Position numbers and translations under genes: made by a program. The notes under the pieces were generated by a model, which saw only the letters and a list, made by a program, of their open reading frames with translations, was not told where the DNA came from and did not search any database. A stretch of 64,000 nucleotides of DNA from Doryteuthis pealeii. Taxonomy: Eukaryota; Mollusca; Cephalopoda; Myopsida; Loliginidae. The stretch is taken from positions 119,897,287-119,961,286 of the forward strand of contig CM042147.1 in NCBI GenBank assembly GCA_023376005.1, in the 5' to 3' direction. This document shows positions 62,851-64,000 of the stretch, one piece after another (position 1 is the stretch's first letter; every line of letters begins with the position of its first letter).

Positions 62851-62864
62851 GGGAGGTAGTGGTG

Positions 62865-62945
62865 TTTGCGTAATGATTAACATCGTAGTTGTATGTACTC
62901 GACGAACAAAGTTCAAATCCTGGTCGATGCTGTTTTCGTTTCCTT
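62865..62945 (+). repeat. SINE family A, head only, before (CT)n
   Basis: GTGTTTGCGTAATGATTAAC, CAAAGTTCAAATCCTGGTCG and ATGCTGTTTTCG, then cut at a (CT)n run. Confidence 0.65.
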
Positions 62946-62953
62946 TTGCGTTA

Positions 62954-62956
<3 letters not shown>

Positions 62957-63024
<68 letters not shown>

Positions 63025-63050
63025 TACAACACACACACACACACACACAT
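62957..63050. repeat. (CT)n(CA)n microsatellite
   Basis: CT at 62957-63013 and CA at 63014-63048 with an ATACAA break. Confidence 0.94.
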
Positions 63051-63065
63051 AATAATATATACATA

Positions 63066-63335
63066 TGGATGCGAGTGGTATAATGGTTACCGTCGTAGGA
63101 AATTGACACGGCGAAACGAGTTCAAATACTACACGAGGCAGTTTGCATTTCACATATCCTTATATACCCATGGAAAAAGTATGAATCCAACTATTCTCCC
63201 TCCAGCTATGGGTAAATAGTAGGACAGACTGGGCTCTAACTTTCGTTAGGCAACCGGTCCAGAAGGAAAACTCTGAATTCAAACTAGTTAAACACCGCTT
63301 CAGAAACTGACTTGTATCACAACTTAATCCTGTGG

Positions 63336-63340
<5 letters not shown>
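63066..63340 (+). repeat. SINE family A, full length
   Basis: GGATGCGAGTGGTATAATGG, CGAGTTCAAATACTACACG, the body, and tail TGTGGAGGGATATATATA leading into (AT)n at 63340-63390. Confidence 0.87.
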
Positions 63341-63386
<46 letters not shown>

Positions 63387-63394
<8 letters not shown>

Positions 63395-63476
63395 GACCCA
63401 CAAAAAATAGACGAAATTTGCATCAACTAACCATTGTGACCATTTTCACCGGTAAGTCACTTTTTCCACAAATACC

Positions 63477-63530
<54 letters not shown>

Positions 63531-63615
63531 ATATATACATATATATATAGTGTGTGACCAAAAAAACAGACCTGACTTTTTTTTTAATTCTGTTTTTTTA
63601 ATCACCCCATATATT
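63387..63615. mobile_element. CAGGGTG-type MITE scraps and microsatellites
   Basis: AAGGTGACCCACAAAAAATA (63391), GTGTGTGACCAAAAAAACAG (63550) and CTGTTTTTTTAATCACCCCA (63590) are ends of the family seen at 26785. Between them are the CATCAACTAACCATTGTGAC tail block and an (AT)n(GT)n run. A (GT)n follows at 63616-63652. Confidence 0.6.
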
Positions 63616-63652
<37 letters not shown>

Positions 63653-63654
63653 AA

Positions 63655-64000
63655 AATGTAATCGTTTGAGTTTGAAGTCTCACTAAATTGGCACACATTC
63701 ATTCATGTTAATGTCTTTGGAAAAGGCATGAGTCCACTTTTCCCTTAAAACAACTTTTATTGACTATATATCTTAAGAAAGGTCTGGTTTCATTGATATG
63801 TCATTATGGTTTACAGAAAAGATAGCGGCTAGTTCAATAATTATTTCCTCCCAATTGGTACAACGTAAACAACCACTATCTATTCTTTTAACTTGGTGTG
63901 AACACGGGCGCCACAAGTTAACTTCCTTAGTCAAAAAAAAAGCAAAAGTACAAAGTACTCAATTTGAAACTTCATCGATCTCCTAGTTCATGGAATCAAC
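63655..64000. other. Unassigned sequence to window end
   Basis: No gene or repeat family recognised. The 62-codon frame at 63798-63986 has no recognisable domain. Confidence 0.4.

Overview
This is a repeat-dominated, mostly non-coding piece of an animal (metazoan) nuclear genome. The grounds are AT-rich sequence full of long (AT)n, (GT)n, (CT)n, (CTT)n, (ATT)n and (ATCT)n microsatellites, several tRNA-derived SINE families, non-LTR retrotransposon tails, Tc1/mariner debris, palindromic MITE-like elements, and TTAGGG/CCCTAA repeats of the animal telomere type. A mollusc or other lophotrochozoan would fit, but I cannot prove the species. I see no host protein-coding gene that I can defend. The open frames longer than 100 codons are translated microsatellites or minisatellites, or belong to mobile elements.

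Layout. 0.3-0.95 kb: two head-to-tail SINEs. 1.6-2.85 kb: two long palindromes and four hammerhead-like motifs. 3.0-6.8 kb: Tc1-type transposase debris, then a mariner/IS630-like element whose left part is tandemly duplicated (542 bp). 7-8.7 kb: SINEs, a hammerhead and a 60-bp tandem repeat. 9.3-9.8 kb: Penelope-type repeats. 10.5-11.3 kb: a 120-bp tandem array. 13.2-14.4, 22.2 and 45.3-46.6 kb: six 5'-truncated R2-like LINE tails with a restriction-like endonuclease signature. 15.2-19.2 kb: hammerheads, LTR-like repeats and a two-ribozyme, 311-bp retrozyme-like unit. 20-29.5 kb: SINEs, ribozymes and (CTT)n. 30 kb: a long pyrimidine tract. 32.9 kb: a Penelope GIY-YIG remnant. 33.2 kb: one copy of a Helitron-like repeat. 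33.8-34.7 kb: an RTE-like LINE reverse transcriptase end. 38.6-39.4 kb: a 75-bp satellite. 40.5 and 50.6 kb: two other LINE C-termini. 44.2 and 50.0 kb: palindromic elements with telomere repeats at their centres. 47.1 kb: a 432-bp palindrome. 48.0 and 52.5-53.8 kb: minisatellites. 54.5-56.2 kb: decayed LINE pieces. 59-61 kb: more ribozyme-bearing Penelope ends. 61.35-61.95 kb: a SINE with an internal 32-bp expansion.

The most interesting content is a dense set of type-I hammerhead ribozyme motifs: about 17 with complete or nearly complete catalytic cores plus about a dozen decayed ones, on both strands. They fall into at least ten sequence families. Helix II is formed by different paired bases in each family, and helix III is usually a short self-complementary palindrome, the form expected of hammerheads that fold as dimers. 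Many sit in palindromes flanked by (AT)n, in the way Penelope-like retroelements and retrozymes are known to carry them. The GIY-YIG remnant at 32.9 kb, directly upstream of one motif, supplies the protein link. All calls were made by eye; no folding or database search was run.
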